Assembly (NCBI RefSeq): GCF_003479605.1
Contig: NZ_QUHR01000002.1
Span: 124,001 to 188,000, forward strand
Source: Roseburia sp. AF12-17LB
GTDB lineage: Bacteria > Bacillota > Clostridia > Lachnospirales > Lachnospiraceae
Direction of reading: 5' to 3'
DNA: 64,000 nt
Shown here: piece after piece, positions 9,504 through 18,192 of the stretch
Numbering within the stretch: the first letter of the stretch is position 1
Layout: the number at the start of each line of letters is the position of its first letter
Program-made: the position numbers and the translations under genes
The notes under the pieces: generated by a model
What the model saw: the letters and a program-made list of their open reading frames with translations, nothing else
What the model was told of the DNA's origin: nothing
Database searches by the model: none

Positions 9504-10181
9504 ATGTCGCAACCAGTTGTTTTAAAGAGTAATCCCCATGGAATCAATCTGATTTTAGATGATAGAATTCCATTTCAGGAGCTATTAGACGAGATACTTC
9601 ATAAATTTAAAGAATCCGACAAATTCTTTAAAAATGCCAGAATTGCCTTGTCTTTTGAGGGCAGGGAATTAAGTCAGGAAGAAGAACTTGCAATCGTTGA
9701 TTTGATCAGTCGAAATACCAGCATTGATGTGGTATGTATTTTAGATAATAATTCCCTGCGGGATGAAATCTGTGCCCGAAAGATTCAGGAATTTGATGAA
9801 AGCCAGTCTGGAAGAACCGGTGAATTCTATAAGGGAACACTGCGAAGTGGACAGGTCATCGAATGCAAGACAAGCATTGTTGTACTTGGCGATGTGAACC
9901 CAGGTGCAAAAATTATTGCAAAAGGAAATATTGTAGTATTAGGCTCGCTTCGTGGCAATGCCTATGCTGGAGCGGCAGGAGATGAGCATACCTTTGTAGC
10001 TGCCCTTGATATGGACCCGGTACAGATTAAAATAGGTAATGTAATTGGAAGAAGCTCTGACCGCGGACCACTGAGTGCCATTAAGAACCGGCGGAAGACT
10101 TTAGAACCGCAGGTAGCTGTTGTTATGGATGATTCCATACTAATCGAACCGATTACAAGTGGATTATTAATGAATATATAA
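9504..10181 (+). CDS. minC: Septum site-determining protein MinC
   Basis: MinC inhibits FtsZ polymerisation away from midcell. ATG 9504 is chosen because CAGGAGGG stands nine bases upstream; an ATG at 9483 directly after the mrdA stop has no such site. The 225-residue product has the N-terminal FtsZ-interacting domain (about 1-105) and a C-terminal beta-helix for dimerisation and MinD binding, with VVLGDVNPGAKIIAKGNIVV and LRGNAYAGAAGD as characteristic repeats. It is followed by minD and minE. Confidence 0.95.
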   Translation: MSQPVVLKSNPHGINLILDDRIPFQELLDEILHKFKESDKFFKNARIALSFEGRELSQEEELAIVDLISRNTSIDVVCILDNNSLRDEICARKIQEFDESQSGRTGEFYKGTLRSGQVIECKTSIVVLGDVNPGAKIIAKGNIVVLGSLRGNAYAGAAGDEHTFVAALDMDPVQIKIGNVIGRSSDRGPLSAIKNRRKTLEPQVAVVMDDSILIEPITSGLLMNI

Positions 10182-10203
10182 GATTTAGGAGGAAGAATAA
10201 ATC

Positions 10204-10995
10204 ATGAGCGAAGTAATTGTTATTACATCAGGAAAAGGCGGTGTTGGTAAGACAACAACTACTGCAAATGTAGGAACCGGTCTTGCACAGTTAAATAAAA
10301 AAGTAGTATTGATTGATACCGATATCGGATTACGTAACCTTGATGTAGTTATGGGTCTTGAGAACCGTATTGTATACAATCTGGTAGATGTTGTAGAAGG
10401 CAACTGCAGAATCAAACAGGCATTAATCAAAGATAAGAAATATCCGAACCTTTTCTTATTACCGTCTGCCCAGACCAGAGATAAAACCTCTGTTACACCG
10501 GAGCAGATGCAGAAATTAGTAGAAGAATTAAGAGAAGAATTTGATTACATATTATTAGACTGCCCGGCTGGAATCGAGCAGGGATTTAAAAATGCAATTG
10601 CAGGAGCAGACCGTGCACTGGTTGTTACCACACCGGAGGTATCTGCAATCCGTGATGCAGACCGTATCATTGGTCTTTTAGAGGCAAATGAGATTAAGAA
10701 AATCGAGTTAATCGTAAATCGACTGCGTATGGATATGGTAAAACGTGGCGATATGATGTCCATTGAAGATGTTCATGAGATTCTTGCTATCGATTTAATC
10801 GGTGCAGTTCCGGATGACGAACAGATTGTAATCTCAACCAACCAGGGTGAGCCGTTAGTAGGCTCTGACAGCCTTGCAGGACAGGCATATTTAAATATCT
10901 GTAAACGTATCATGGGAGAAGAAGTACCGCTTCTTGACTTAGAGTCTAAAAATGGCGTATGGTCTAAATTCGTAAGTTTATTTAAGAAAAACTAG
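10204..10995 (+). CDS. minD: Septum site-determining ATPase MinD
   Basis: A 263-residue deviant Walker A ATPase of the ParA/MinD family. SGKGGVGKT covers residues 9-17 with both signature lysines (11 and 16), then VVLIDTDIGLRNLDVVMG and the Walker B-like YILLDCPAGIEQGF. The C-terminus (WSKFVSLFKKN) is the amphipathic membrane-targeting helix. MinD recruits MinC to the membrane and is driven off by MinE. GGAGGAAG precedes the start at a normal distance. Confidence 0.97.
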   Translation: MSEVIVITSGKGGVGKTTTTANVGTGLAQLNKKVVLIDTDIGLRNLDVVMGLENRIVYNLVDVVEGNCRIKQALIKDKKYPNLFLLPSAQTRDKTSVTPEQMQKLVEELREEFDYILLDCPAGIEQGFKNAIAGADRALVVTTPEVSAIRDADRIIGLLEANEIKKIELIVNRLRMDMVKRGDMMSIEDVHEILAIDLIGAVPDDEQIVISTNQGEPLVGSDSLAGQAYLNICKRIMGEEVPLLDLESKNGVWSKFVSLFKKN

Positions 10996-11008
10996 GGGGA
11001 TAATAATT

Positions 11009-11284
11009 ATGGGATTCATGGATTTTTTCAAGAAAAAGAATTCCGGTAATGTAGCGAAAGACCGTCTGAAATTATTGTTGATTTCAGACCGTGCTGACTG
11101 CTCACCGGATGTAATGGAAAATATCAAAAACGATATTATCCAGGTAATATCAAAGTATATGGAAATTGATGCGGAAGGGCTTGATATTCAGATTACCCAG
11201 ACCGAATCAGATGGTAACAACGGAGCTGTTCCGGCATTGTTTGCAAATATTCCGATTAAGGATTTGAAGCATTCCGGAAAATAA
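11009..11284 (+). CDS. minE: Cell division topological specificity factor MinE
   Basis: This 91-residue protein starts 13 bases after minD. The N-terminus (GFMDFFKKKN) forms the membrane-targeting helix. The following KDRLKLLLISDRADCSPD is the MinD-interacting segment, and the C-terminal half is the topological specificity domain. Having MinE rather than DivIVA-MinJ as the partner suggests oscillating or wave-like Min behaviour, as in other Clostridia. Confidence 0.95.
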   Translation: MGFMDFFKKKNSGNVAKDRLKLLLISDRADCSPDVMENIKNDIIQVISKYMEIDAEGLDIQITQTESDGNNGAVPALFANIPIKDLKHSGK

Positions 11285-11311
11285 CAGACTTCAGATTGGA
11301 AGTAGTGATTT

Positions 11312-12424
11312 ATGTTAAAACAATACCGCTTAAGAGACTACCGTTTCCGACTGATATTTTATGTGGTGGCACTGACCATCATTGGAATTATGGTAGTTGG
11401 CAGTGCAAAGCCTTCCGTACAGAATAAGCAGATTGCAGGATTAATCTTAGGTCTGATTGTAATGGTTGGTATATCGCTGATTGATTACAATTTTATATTG
11501 AAATTCAGTTGGATATTCTATTTTGTTAATGTGGCTTTATTGGCAGCTATCTTTGTCATTGGAGAAGAGACAAAAGGCGCGCGCCGCTGGCTGAAGCTTG
11601 GAATCCGCTTTCAGCCTTCCGAATTAGGCAAAATCCTGTTAGTTTTGTTTTTTGCCTATTATCTAAGCAAAAATAAAGATAAACTGAATAATATCCGGAC
11701 GCTGTTTTGCTCGCTGGTATTGGCAGCCGTACCGCTTCTTCTGATTTTTAAGGAGCCGGATCTTTCTACCACAATTGTTACAGCATTAATTTTTGCATCC
11801 CTCTTGTTTATTGCCGGATTAAGTTATAAAATAGTAATGGGTGTGCTGGCAGTGGCAGTTCCGTCACTGGTTGTGGTCTTAACGCTGGTATTACAGCCGG
11901 GGCAGAAACTTTTGACAGGAAATCAGGCACTTCGTATTTTAGGCTGGCTGGAACCCGATAAATATCCTAACATTGCATATCAGCAGCAGAACTCGATTAT
12001 GGCAGTGGGCTCCGGACAGCTTTGGGGCAAGGGACTGAATAATACGAATATTGTTTCCGTTAAAAACGGTAATTTTATATCCGAACCGCAGACAGACTTT
12101 ATTTTTTCTATAGTAGGTGAAGAGATGGGCTTTATCGGCAGTGTTATTATTATCGTATTACTGTTTCTGATTACCATAGAATGTCTGTTGGTTGCAAGAC
12201 GTGCAAAAGACATGGCAGGCCGGTTAATTGCCAGCGGAATTGCTGCATTGATTGGTTTCCAGAGTTTTGTAAATATATGCGTTGTCACAGGCTTGATGCC
12301 AAATACCGGACTTCCACTTCCTTTTGTAAGCTACGGATTAACGTCGTTAGTCACGTTGTTTGCGGGAATTGGACTGGTAATGAATGTAGGGCTTCAGCCT
12401 AGAAAATATGGACAGGGGGACTAA
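11312..12424 (+). CDS. rodA: SEDS-family peptidoglycan glycosyltransferase RodA/FtsW
   Basis: A polytopic (about 10 membrane segments) 370-residue SEDS protein that polymerises lipid II. The family signatures GARRWLKLGIRFQPSELGKI, KEPDLSTTIV, QTDFIFSIVGEEMGFIG and MPNTGLPLPFVSYG are all visible, including the catalytic-site region. Placement behind mrdA and min genes favours RodA over FtsW. It overlaps no upstream gene, but its stop lies only four bases before the mgsA start. Confidence 0.93.
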   Translation: MLKQYRLRDYRFRLIFYVVALTIIGIMVVGSAKPSVQNKQIAGLILGLIVMVGISLIDYNFILKFSWIFYFVNVALLAAIFVIGEETKGARRWLKLGIRFQPSELGKILLVLFFAYYLSKNKDKLNNIRTLFCSLVLAAVPLLLIFKEPDLSTTIVTALIFASLLFIAGLSYKIVMGVLAVAVPSLVVVLTLVLQPGQKLLTGNQALRILGWLEPDKYPNIAYQQQNSIMAVGSGQLWGKGLNNTNIVSVKNGNFISEPQTDFIFSIVGEEMGFIGSVIIIVLLFLITIECLLVARRAKDMAGRLIASGIAALIGFQSFVNICVVTGLMPNTGLPLPFVSYGLTSLVTLFAGIGLVMNVGLQPRKYGQGD

Positions 12425-12428
12425 ACGA

Positions 12429-12824
12429 ATGAATATCGGTTTGATTGCACACGACGCGAAGAAAAAGCTTATGCAGAATTTTTGTATTGCATACCGGGGA
12501 ATTCTTTGTAAAAATGAACTTTTTGCAACGGGAACTACCGGAAGACTAATTGAGGAAGTAGCAAATCTGAATGTCCACAAATATCTCGCAGGTCATTTAG
12601 GCGGTGCACAGCAGCTTGGTGCACAGATTGAGCATAACGAGATTGACCTTGTGATTTTCCTGCGTGATCCATTATCACAGAAGTCACATGAGCCGGATGT
12701 AAACAGTGTTGTTCGTTTATGCGATATACACAATATTCCGCTGGCAACAAATCTTGCTACTGCAGAGCTTTTGATTAAATCATTAGACAGAGGAGACCTT
12801 GAGTGGCGTGAAATGTATAAATAA
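12429..12824 (+). CDS. mgsA: Methylglyoxal synthase
   Basis: MgsA converts dihydroxyacetone phosphate to methylglyoxal and phosphate, a bypass of lower glycolysis under phosphate limitation. The 131-residue product shows LIAHDAKKKLM, ATGTTGRLIEE (phosphate binding), the catalytic-Asp region GGAQQLGAQIEHNEIDLVIF and LRDPL. ATG 12429 is preferred, with CAGGGGGA about eight bases upstream. It lies in the shape/division cluster, as in related Lachnospiraceae. Confidence 0.95.
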   Translation: MNIGLIAHDAKKKLMQNFCIAYRGILCKNELFATGTTGRLIEEVANLNVHKYLAGHLGGAQQLGAQIEHNEIDLVIFLRDPLSQKSHEPDVNSVVRLCDIHNIPLATNLATAELLIKSLDRGDLEWREMYK

Positions 12825-13800
12825 ACGTGTACTGGCAGGTCTGCTTGTTGTATGTGTGTTCGTATCTGTAACGGGTTGTGGGAAAGCCAAAAGCGTTGTA
12901 GAGAATGGCTATCCGGTATATGGAGAAAGCAGCAGCGTAAATGTGCTATCCTGTGCAGAGGATACGGTCAGCTCTTATTTTGGTGCCAATTTATGTGTTG
13001 GCGGAACTGAAAATATCGGGCAGGAATCCGTAGAACATAACAGTGTGGCAGAGGCCGCCGGAGTATTTAACACGGCAACTAATACAATTACATATGCCCA
13101 GAATATATATGAGCGGATGTATCCGGCTAGTACAACAAAGATACTGACCGCTTATCTTGCTATCAAATATGGAAATCTCAGTGATGTGGTAACAATCAGT
13201 GACAATGCCGTAAATCTGGCATCTGATTCTTCTAAATGTGGATTGCAGGCGGGAGACCAGATGACTTTACAGGATTTACTTTATGGTCTGATGCTGCGAA
13301 GCGGAAATGATGCAGCCATTGCAATTGCAGAACATATTTCCGGTTCCGTAGAAGCTTTTGTGGATTTGATGAATCAGGAAGCACAGCAACTTGGTGCAAC
13401 CGGTTCTCATTTTATGAATCCAAATGGACTGCCGGATGAGAATCATTATACAACCGTTTATGATTTGTATCTGATTTTCCAAAAGGCATTACAGGACGAG
13501 ACCTTTTACCAGCTGATTTCTACCAGTTCCTATACCACCAATTATACAGCGGCAGATGGCAGTGCTAAGACCCAGGACTGGAGCAGTACCAATCAGTATA
13601 AAACCGGTGAATCCAAATTACCGGATGGATTTACACTGGTGGGCGGTAAGACAGGAACCACCGGGGACGCAGGATTCTGTCTTGTGTTACTTACGGATAA
13701 TGCCGGTGGACAACCGGTGATATCCATTGTATTAAAGGCAGACTGTAAATCCAATCTGTATCTTATGATGAATGAAATACTTGCCGGATGTGGTAACTAG
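12808..13800 (+). CDS. D-alanyl-D-alanine carboxypeptidase (S11 family), lipoprotein
   Basis: A low-molecular-weight PBP of the DacA/DacF type that trims the terminal D-Ala of pentapeptides. The N-terminus has a lipoprotein signal ending in VTGC, so it is probably anchored by lipid at the outer face of the membrane rather than by the usual C-terminal helix. Motifs are SxxK at Ser108 (STTK), SGN (RSGNDAAIA) and KTG (GGKTGTTGDAG). GTG 12808 is preferred (AGGAG at 12791-12795, 12-base spacer); TTG 12799 is the alternative with only three bases. It overlaps the end of mgsA, so the two are probably coupled. Confidence 0.9.
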   Translation: MKCINKRVLAGLLVVCVFVSVTGCGKAKSVVENGYPVYGESSSVNVLSCAEDTVSSYFGANLCVGGTENIGQESVEHNSVAEAAGVFNTATNTITYAQNIYERMYPASTTKILTAYLAIKYGNLSDVVTISDNAVNLASDSSKCGLQAGDQMTLQDLLYGLMLRSGNDAAIAIAEHISGSVEAFVDLMNQEAQQLGATGSHFMNPNGLPDENHYTTVYDLYLIFQKALQDETFYQLISTSSYTTNYTAADGSAKTQDWSSTNQYKTGESKLPDGFTLVGGKTGTTGDAGFCLVLLTDNAGGQPVISIVLKADCKSNLYLMMNEILAGCGN

Positions 13801-13803
13801 GCA

Positions 13804-13847
13804 TTGTATAAAGCAGCAACATATTATATAATGAACTTATATAGTTC
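13804..13847 (+). promoter_or_regulatory. SigA-type promoter with dyad after the -10
   Basis: TTGTAT (13804-13809), a 17-base spacer and TATAAT (13827-13832) precede the gene at 13883. A 15-base palindrome (GAACT-TATAT-AGTTC, 13833-13847) follows the -10 at the expected transcription start and could be an operator or a 5' hairpin. Confidence 0.6.
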
Positions 13848-13882
13848 TTCATTGAAGAAAATAATGTCTGGGAGGAAATGCG

Positions 13883-14302
13883 ATGATTGAAATAATTGCA
13901 GGAGAAAAGGGTAAAGGAAAGACAAAAGTATTACTGGATAAGGTAAACGAAGCTGTAAAAACAGTCGGTGGCAGCATTGTATATCTGGATAAGAGCCAGA
14001 AACATATGTATGAGCTGGACAATAAAGTCAGACTTGTCAATGTTGCAGATTTTCCAATATCCAATTGTGATGAGTTTTTAGGTTTTATATGTGGTATCGT
14101 TTCATCTGATCATGATTTACATGAGATGTATCTGGATAGTTTTCTTACGATTTCCGGTATGAAGGACGAAGAATTTACCCATGCTATTGAAAAACTTGAT
14201 GTCATCAGTGAGAAGTATAAAGTTAAATTTATTTTAAGTATTTCTATGGATGCTTCAAAACTTCCAGAATGTGCAAAAGCAAAAGTAGTTGTAGCACTTT
14301 AA
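13883..14302 (+). CDS. P-loop protein of unknown function (often annotated PilT-like ATP-binding)
   Basis: A 139-residue protein with an N-terminal Walker A motif GEKGKGKT (residues 7-14) and a late beta-strand KFILSISMD that could form the rest of a small P-loop fold. No Walker B or motor-ATPase motif is seen, so a pilus retraction ATPase is unlikely despite the common annotation. GGGAGG lies 9 bases upstream of the ATG, and the gene has its own promoter and terminator. Function unknown. Confidence 0.75.
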   Translation: MIEIIAGEKGKGKTKVLLDKVNEAVKTVGGSIVYLDKSQKHMYELDNKVRLVNVADFPISNCDEFLGFICGIVSSDHDLHEMYLDSFLTISGMKDEEFTHAIEKLDVISEKYKVKFILSISMDASKLPECAKAKVVVAL

Positions 14303-14327
14303 AAATGCCTGAATTGGCAGTAAAAGC

Positions 14328-14366
14328 GGTGTCTTAAGTCCTTAAAATGCTTAAGACACCTTTTTT
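14328..14366. terminator. Rho-independent terminator between convergent genes
   Basis: An 11-bp perfect stem (GGTGTCTTAAG / CTTAAGACACC) with an 11-base loop is followed by six T. It ends the + gene at 13883, and may also serve the convergent small gene at 14368. Confidence 0.88.
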
Positions 14367-14367
14367 A

Positions 14368-14580
14368 CTAAGCCTGTTCGATAGAGCGGATTCGTCCGTA
14401 GGCAGAAAGTAGATAAAGACCGCTGATTCCGACAAGTGCATAGATAATGCGGGAAAGCCAGCTCATATTACCAAACAGAAATGCCACCAGGTCAAATCGG
14501 AAGAATCCGATGAGTCCCCAGTTGATGGCTCCAATGATTACAAGTGTTAGTAATGTATAATCTAATCCTTTTGAACTCAT
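14368..14580 (-). CDS. DUF378 family small membrane protein
   Basis: A 70-residue protein with two membrane helices. LLTLVIIGAINWGLIGFFRFDLV is the DUF378 signature region and the second helix ends in GRIRSIEQA. ATG 14580 is chosen because AAAGGAGGA stands eight bases upstream; an in-frame TTG at 14586 would be too close. The gene is monocistronic and opposite to its neighbours. Family function is unknown. Confidence 0.85.
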   Translation of the reverse strand: MSSKGLDYTLLTLVIIGAINWGLIGFFRFDLVAFLFGNMSWLSRIIYALVGISGLYLLSAYGRIRSIEQA

Positions 14581-14671
14581 ATCCAAAGTCCTCCTTTACT
14601 ATGTAGTATGGTGCAAAGTGGATGACATTATACATCAATTTCTATTTATTCTTTATAAAGGCGGAACGATT

Positions 14672-16048
14672 GTGGCTGAAACAAAAAAGATTGTAAAGTA
14701 TCGAAAACCATTTCATTTAAATATAGAGATTGTCATTTTTGTTATTATTCTTGTATATATTCTTTTTTATGTATTTTCTTATTTCACTGAAAAACACATT
14801 GGAATATATGAAGTGACCCAGGGTACAATTGCCGAGAATAATACTTATACCGGATTGATTGTAAGGTCAGAAAGTGTTTATACTTCCGACTATAGTGGTA
14901 CCTTTAATTATTACATTGCAGACAATGCCCAGGCTGGCTGGAACAATATTATCTGTTCTGTGGATGAGACAGGCTCTGTCAGTAATCAGTTGGCTGCTGC
15001 AGCTGCTTCAGATACCACGGGGCTTGACAGTGATTATTTTAAAAATCTGAAGTCCAATGTATCACAGTTTACCCAGTCCTATGATTCATTGTCTTTTTAT
15101 CATGTATATGATTTTAAAGAAAATGTAAGCTCCCAGGTCATGGAATCGGTAAATATGAGCGCATTATCCGATTTGACAGCATCCGGGGCAACGGCAAGTG
15201 ATACTTTCCATATCAGTTATGCCCAGACTCCGGGGCTGATTGCTTATTATACCGATGGCTATGAAAATATCACGACAGATAATTTTACGGCAGATGATAT
15301 TCAGCCGCTGGATTATAAGAAGACAACCATTAAAAATAACAGTACGATTGCTGCAGGTGACCCGATTTATAAGCAGATTACCAGTGAAAACTGGAATATC
15401 ATTCTTCCGGTCAAGAAAGCAACCTATGACCGGTTAACAGACAGCAATGTTATTGAAATCAAATTTAAAAAAGACAATACGAGCTGCTGGGTGAATTATG
15501 AATTAAAAGCCCAGGGGAATGATTATTATGTGATATTATCTCTGCACAATAACATGGTTCGCTTTGCAGGAGACCGTTTTACCGATGTGGAATTACTGCT
15601 GACAGAGCGGAGTGGACTTAAGATCCCAAATTCTTCTATCACGGAAAAGGCGTTCTATACTGTTCCGAAGGAATATTTTACCCGTGGAGGCGATTCTAAC
15701 TCCTTAGGCTTATATGTAAGGGACAATAAGACCAATGCTGTTAATTTCGTTGCAACAGCTATTTTCCAGGAATCCGAAACGGATTATTATATTGACGAAG
15801 AAGAAATTACTGCCGGCAGTATCATTCAAAAGCCGGATTCCAACGATACTTTTGAGGTGCAGGCGCAGTCCACACTTCAGGGTGTATACAATGTCAACAA
15901 GGGATATGCGGTATTCAAGCAGATTGATATTTTGTATCAGAATGAAGAATATACCATTGTAAAGGCTGGAACAGATTTTGGAATCTCCATTTATGATCAC
16001 ATTGCATTAGAGGGCGATGCTGTTTCCGAGGATGATCTGATTAATTAA
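14672..16048 (+). CDS. HlyD-like membrane-anchored protein of unknown function
   Basis: The start is GTG 14672, with AAAGGCGG seven bases upstream. The 458-residue product has a basic N-terminus, one membrane helix (about 18-40) and an outward-facing region beginning YEVTQGTIAENNTYTGLIVR, the first beta strands of a HlyD/MFP lipoyl-like domain. A Ser/Ala/Asp-rich middle and a C-terminal beta-rich part follow. It lacks a clear coiled-coil hairpin and no transporter is adjacent. Its place directly before yggS-sepF suggests a division or envelope role, which is inference. Confidence 0.7.
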   Translation: MAETKKIVKYRKPFHLNIEIVIFVIILVYILFYVFSYFTEKHIGIYEVTQGTIAENNTYTGLIVRSESVYTSDYSGTFNYYIADNAQAGWNNIICSVDETGSVSNQLAAAAASDTTGLDSDYFKNLKSNVSQFTQSYDSLSFYHVYDFKENVSSQVMESVNMSALSDLTASGATASDTFHISYAQTPGLIAYYTDGYENITTDNFTADDIQPLDYKKTTIKNNSTIAAGDPIYKQITSENWNIILPVKKATYDRLTDSNVIEIKFKKDNTSCWVNYELKAQGNDYYVILSLHNNMVRFAGDRFTDVELLLTERSGLKIPNSSITEKAFYTVPKEYFTRGGDSNSLGLYVRDNKTNAVNFVATAIFQESETDYYIDEEEITAGSIIQKPDSNDTFEVQAQSTLQGVYNVNKGYAVFKQIDILYQNEEYTIVKAGTDFGISIYDHIALEGDAVSEDDLIN

Positions 16049-16050
16049 TA

Positions 16051-16079
16051 TTGTTAAAAAAGTAACATTATCATAAAAT
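16051..16079 (+). promoter_or_regulatory. Promoter for yggS-sepF group
   Basis: TTGTTA (16051-16056), a 17-base spacer and TAAAAT (16074-16079) precede the yggS ribosome binding site AAGAGGTG (16094-16101). Confidence 0.5.
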
Positions 16080-16107
16080 GATATCATGAGATTAAGAGGT
16101 GTATAAA

Positions 16108-16800
16108 ATGCTGAAAGAAAACTTAAAAGAAGTGCAGGAAAATATTTTAAAGGCATGTGAAAAGTCCGGAAGGAATCCGGAAGATGTAACATTGATTGCT
16201 GTCAGCAAGACCAAGCCGGTACCAATGCTGCAGGAAATTTACGATGAAAACATCCGTGACTTTGGGGAAAATAAAGTGCAGGAGCTGGTAGAAAAATATG
16301 ATGAGCTTCCACAGGATATCAAATGGCATATGATTGGTCATTTACAGAGAAATAAAGTGAAATATATCGTTGATAAGGTCTGCCTGATTCATTCTGTAGA
16401 TTCTTATCGTCTCGCTGAAGAAATTAATATTCAGGCAAAGAAGAAAAATATCACAGTTCCAATTCTCGTGGAAGTCAATATTGCTGAAGAAAGTAGCAAA
16501 TTTGGTATTCATGCAGAGGATGCCATTGCACTGGTAGAACAGATTGCACAGCTTGAAAATGTACGGATAAAAGGACTTATGACTATTGCTCCGTTTGTAG
16601 AAAATCCAGAAGATAACCGTCAATATTTTCGGAATATCCGCCAATTATCTGTTGACATAGCCGCAAAAAACATTGATAATGTATCTATGAATGTCCTGTC
16701 CATGGGTATGACAGGAGATTATATGGTTGCCATTGAGGAAGGTGCTACAATGGTTCGTGTCGGTACCGGAATTTTTGGCGAAAGAAATTATAATAAATAA
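16108..16800 (+). CDS. yggS: PLP homeostasis protein YggS/YlmE (PLPBP)
   Basis: A 230-residue single-domain alanine-racemase-fold protein that binds PLP without known catalysis and buffers B6 vitamers. The PLP lysine lies in LIAVSKTKP; other landmarks are DFGENKVQEL, WHMIGHLQRNK, LVEVNIAEESSKFG and LSMGMTGDY. ATG 16108 is used because AAGAGGTG stands six bases before it. It immediately precedes sepF, as ylmE does in Bacillus. Confidence 0.95.
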   Translation: MLKENLKEVQENILKACEKSGRNPEDVTLIAVSKTKPVPMLQEIYDENIRDFGENKVQELVEKYDELPQDIKWHMIGHLQRNKVKYIVDKVCLIHSVDSYRLAEEINIQAKKKNITVPILVEVNIAEESSKFGIHAEDAIALVEQIAQLENVRIKGLMTIAPFVENPEDNRQYFRNIRQLSVDIAAKNIDNVSMNVLSMGMTGDYMVAIEEGATMVRVGTGIFGERNYNK

Positions 16801-16819
16801 GTAGTTAGGAGAATGAACA

Positions 16820-17341
16820 ATGGGTCTTTTTGATAAATTTATGGATGTTATGCGTTTGAACTCAGATGATGACGATGATGATTTCTATGATGACGATTAT
16901 TATGATGATGAGGAAGAAGAAAAGCCAAAGAAAAAGCTTTTCCATAAGCATGAGGAAGAGGATGACGATTTCGATGAGCCTGTTGTAAAGGAGAAACCAA
17001 AGGCAGTCAGCAAGATTACTCCAATGCGCAGCAGCCGGAAGCAGAATGGTAATATGGCAGTCTGTGTGATTAAGCCAACCTCTTTTGAGGATGCAAGAGA
17101 GATTACGGAGACTCTTCTTATGAACCGTACCGTTGTATTGAATGTAGAGGGTCTGGATGTTGAGATTGCCCAGAGAATTATTGACTTTACCTCTGGTTCC
17201 TGTTATGCAATCAATGGGAATTTGCAGAAGATATCCAATTATATCTTTATTATTACACCGGAATCTGTTGATATTTCAGGTGACTTCCAGGAGATTTTAG
17301 ACAGCTTCTCCGGTTCATCCATTCAGACAGATTTTCGTTAA
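16820..17341 (+). CDS. sepF: Cell division protein SepF
   Basis: SepF bundles FtsZ and tethers it to the membrane. The 173-residue product starts with an amphipathic helix (GLFDKFMDVMRL), followed by a strongly acidic Asp/Glu-rich linker (about 14-55) and the conserved SepF core (VCVIKPTSFEDAREITETL to YIFIITPESVDISG). The acidic linker is unusually dense. It stands between yggS and ylmH as in the Bacillus ylm cluster. Confidence 0.95.
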   Translation: MGLFDKFMDVMRLNSDDDDDDFYDDDYYDDEEEEKPKKKLFHKHEEEDDDFDEPVVKEKPKAVSKITPMRSSRKQNGNMAVCVIKPTSFEDAREITETLLMNRTVVLNVEGLDVEIAQRIIDFTSGSCYAINGNLQKISNYIFIITPESVDISGDFQEILDSFSGSSIQTDFR

Positions 17342-17377
17342 TAGTATTACAATCAAAATATATGATGTGATATAGCT

Positions 17378-18130
17378 ATGATGCAGGATGAACAATTAAT
17401 AAAAAAACGCTTCCTGGACTTGTTCCAGCAGGCACAACGCAAGGGGATTGTCTGTTTCAGCGATTTTCTTACCCTGAATGAACAGAATATCTTAAATAGC
17501 TGCGCCGGATCATTGGGAATTACCTATGAATTATCGGGCGGCTGTTTTTATGCAGAGCGTCAGATAGCAGCTTTTCTTCCTGATGCTCTTTATTATGAAT
17601 GGAGTTATCCAATTAAATGTATTGAAATCGCACCGGCTTATCCGAAATTTGCAGATACAATTTCCCACCGTGATGTATTGGGAGCATTGATGAATCTTGG
17701 CATTGCAAGAGAGAAGCTGGGAGACATTCTGATAAAGGATAATAATGCTTACCTTTTTGTAAAAAGGGAAATTGCCGATTACATAGCCGAGGAACTTCAA
17801 CAGGTATGTCATACTATAGTACATTGTGTTTTAGAAGAACCATCAGCTATGGCAGTGGAGCCAGAATTAAAAGAATTCGAAAAAATTGTGGCATCGAATC
17901 GCTTAGATAGTGTGATAGCTGCCATGAGTGGAAAATCAAGAAGCCAGTCGGTTGTGCTGATACAATCCGGTAAAATTTTTATCAATGGTGCAGAGTGTTT
18001 ACATAACACATACTTATGTAAACAAAAAGATGTGATTTCCATCCGGGGCACCGGAAAATTCATTTTTGATGGGGAAATTGGCACCACAAAGAAAAGTAAG
18101 ATGAAAATCCGTTTCCGGCAGTATGTTTGA
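17378..18130 (+). CDS. ylmH: YlmH/S4-domain RNA-binding protein
   Basis: A 250-residue protein with the YlmH N-terminal domain and a C-terminal S4 RNA-binding domain (about 180-240; RLDSVIAAMSGKSRSQS, FINGAECLHNTYLCKQKDVISIRG). YlmH homologues bind the ribosome in quality control and are linked to division-gene clusters. The ribosome binding site is weak. The last 29 bases of the coding end are duplicated just after the stop. Confidence 0.9.
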   Translation: MMQDEQLIKKRFLDLFQQAQRKGIVCFSDFLTLNEQNILNSCAGSLGITYELSGGCFYAERQIAAFLPDALYYEWSYPIKCIEIAPAYPKFADTISHRDVLGALMNLGIAREKLGDILIKDNNAYLFVKREIADYIAEELQQVCHTIVHCVLEEPSAMAVEPELKEFEKIVASNRLDSVIAAMSGKSRSQSVVLIQSGKIFINGAECLHNTYLCKQKDVISIRGTGKFIFDGEIGTTKKSKMKIRFRQYV

Positions 18131-18164
18131 TTAATGATGAAAATCCACTTCCGGCAGTATGTTT
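18100..18164 (+). repeat. Imperfect 29-bp direct repeat spanning the ylmH stop
   Basis: Copy 1 is 18100-18128 (the final codons of ylmH) and copy 2 is 18136-18164 in the gap before lspA. They are 36 bases apart and differ at 2 of 29 positions. It looks like a local tandem duplication that lengthened the ylmH-lspA spacer. Confidence 0.85.
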
Positions 18165-18192
18165 CATAAAAAAGACGAAAGGCGATAGATTT

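Noticed and set aside
10185..10430. Open frame antisense to minD
   Set aside because: It lies wholly opposite a well-conserved ATPase gene and has no ribosome binding site or family resemblance; it is a shadow of minD codons.
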